A stretch of DNA of 6,150 bases. It comes from Actinomycetota bacterium (GTDB lineage: Bacteria > Actinomycetota > Geothermincolia > Fen-727 > Anoxymicrobiaceae). The stretch is from NCBI GenBank assembly GCA_016649525.1, contig JAENXM010000105.1, positions 1 to 6,150 of the forward strand. Reading direction: 5' to 3'. Shown here in pieces: positions 5,880-6,150 of the stretch (positions within the stretch are counted from its first letter, which is position 1; every line of letters starts with the position of its first letter). Under the pieces are notes generated by a model. It searched no databases. It was not told the DNA's origin and saw only the letters and a list, made by a program, of their open reading frames with translations. Made by a program: the position numbers and the translations under genes.

Positions 5880-5908
5880 ATTATCCCACACGGAAGCGAC
5901 GTTTTAAA
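5880..5908 (-). promoter_or_regulatory. Candidate sigma-A-type promoter of the trk operon
   Basis: TTTAAA (5908-5903, four of six consensus positions) and GATAAT (5885-5880, five of six) are separated by exactly 17 bases. Transcription would begin near 5873, giving a leader of about 78 bases before the 43-residue gene. The leader is too short for a known c-di-AMP (ydaO-type) riboswitch, and I see none of its conserved blocks. This is the best promoter-like sequence in the window. Confidence 0.5.
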
Positions 5909-5997
5909 CCGGGTGCGCTGGTTCGAAGCGTCGTGGCGTTCATGAAACAGCAAAGGTTTTTCGATATACCGCATCCAGATTAGTTAAACGATAGGTC

Positions 5998-6030
5998 AAG
6001 GGGGGCATGCCCCCCTTCAAGAACCCCCCT
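5998..6030. repeat. Perfect G6/C6 palindrome with an extra competing C6 tract
   Basis: AAGGGGGG and CCCCCCTT (5998-6017) flank CATG to form a perfect 20-base palindrome. A further C6 run at 6024-6029 could pair with the same G6 run (6000-6005) instead of the first C6 (6010-6015). The element lies about 90 bases upstream of the candidate trk promoter and about 40 bases past the 3' end of the tRNA-Lys fragment. No T-run follows on either strand, so it is not a classical intrinsic terminator. It could be a tRNA transcript-end structure, a protein-binding site or a mobile palindrome. Confidence 0.6.
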
Positions 6031-6059
6031 GTCGGAGTCTCGATCCATAACCTGTTCTC

Positions 6060-6135
6060 TGGTGAGCCAGGCAGGGATCGAACCTGCGACACCCGGATTA
6101 AAAGTCCGCTAGGGCCAACACTGTCCCGTATCCTC
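6060..6135 (-). tRNA. tRNA-Lys(UUU) 3' half; 5' half degenerate (pseudo-tRNA or attachment-site remnant)
   Basis: Read on the minus strand, 6108-6060 is a textbook tRNA 3' half: anticodon stem CGGA/TCCG with loop CTTTTAA (anticodon TTT, lysine), a 5-base variable region, T stem GCAGG/CCTGC with loop TTCGATC, acceptor strand CTGGCTC, discriminator A and an encoded CCA. Counting back 76 positions puts nucleotide 1 at 6135 (GAG, which pairs with CTC), but only those three acceptor pairs form: the sequence is GAGGATA where GAGCCAG is needed. The D region shows only a GGG/CCC pair and lacks the usual conserved pattern; position 27-43 is a G-G clash. So the solid part is 6060-6108. It may be a 3' fragment left by an integrative element, a decayed gene or an assembly join; a working tRNA seems unlikely. 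Confidence 0.5.
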
Positions 6136-6142
6136 CAGTGTT
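6117..6142. repeat. 7-bp inverted repeat replacing the expected tRNA 5' half
   Basis: AACACTG (6117-6123) and CAGTGTT (6136-6142) are perfect inverted copies around a 12-base loop. They sit exactly where the D arm and acceptor 5' strand of the tRNA-Lys should be. On the plus strand an A/T-rich tail (TTATTTAATA) follows, so it might be a weak terminator for a plus-strand transcript, or arms of a recombination site. Confidence 0.4.
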
Positions 6143-6150
6143 ATTTAATA

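Noticed and set aside
5796..5891. N-terminal extension of the 43-residue protein to a 75-residue form
   Set aside because: The extension runs over the candidate promoter's downstream region and has no ribosome binding site, while the internal ATG has a perfect one.

Overview
The window holds a compact, one-directional (minus-strand) gene set from a bacterium of moderately high GC. The largest unit is a five-gene cluster for Trk/Ktr-type potassium uptake. In transcription order it has a 43-residue hydrophobic small protein (5795-5664), the channel-like subunit TrkH (5633-4131), a membrane-anchored extracytoplasmic protein that looks OB-fold-like (4129-3542), a tandem two-module TrkA of 464 residues (3495-2101) and a one-module TrkA of 218 residues (2094-1438). 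Gaps are 30, 1, 46 and 6 bases, so one mRNA is likely. A candidate sigma-A-type promoter sits upstream at 5880-5908.

After a 394-base gene-free gap containing two imperfect hairpins, a separate minus-strand gene (1043-168) encodes a membrane-anchored NodB-fold polysaccharide deacetylase, probably acting on cell-wall or other extracytoplasmic N-acetylated glycans. Just past its stop codon, a tandem array of a 42-bp palindrome-rich unit runs to the left edge of the window.

At the right edge is the 3' half of a tRNA-Lys(UUU), with an excellent anticodon arm, T arm and CCA end. The corresponding 5' half does not fold. This is what an attachment-site remnant of a tRNA-targeting integrative element, or a decayed tRNA, would look like. 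A G6/C6 palindrome lies between it and the trk promoter.

Organism: GTG and ATG starts, strong AGGAGG-type ribosome binding sites, an encoded CCA and a membrane-anchored NodB deacetylase suggest a Gram-positive-type bacterium, such as a deep-branching Actinomycetota or a high-GC Bacillota lineage. This is inference only; no single marker settles it.

The most unusual points are as follows. (1) The one-module trkA has no ATG, GTG or TTG at its expected start. The aligned position is ATC, behind a near-perfect ribosome binding site, and the gene is in frame with the preceding trkA across a single TGA. (2) The potassium operon carries two extra membrane proteins, the 43-residue peptide and the OB-like ectodomain protein, that are not standard Trk subunits. 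(3) A tRNA 3' fragment suggests an integration boundary.
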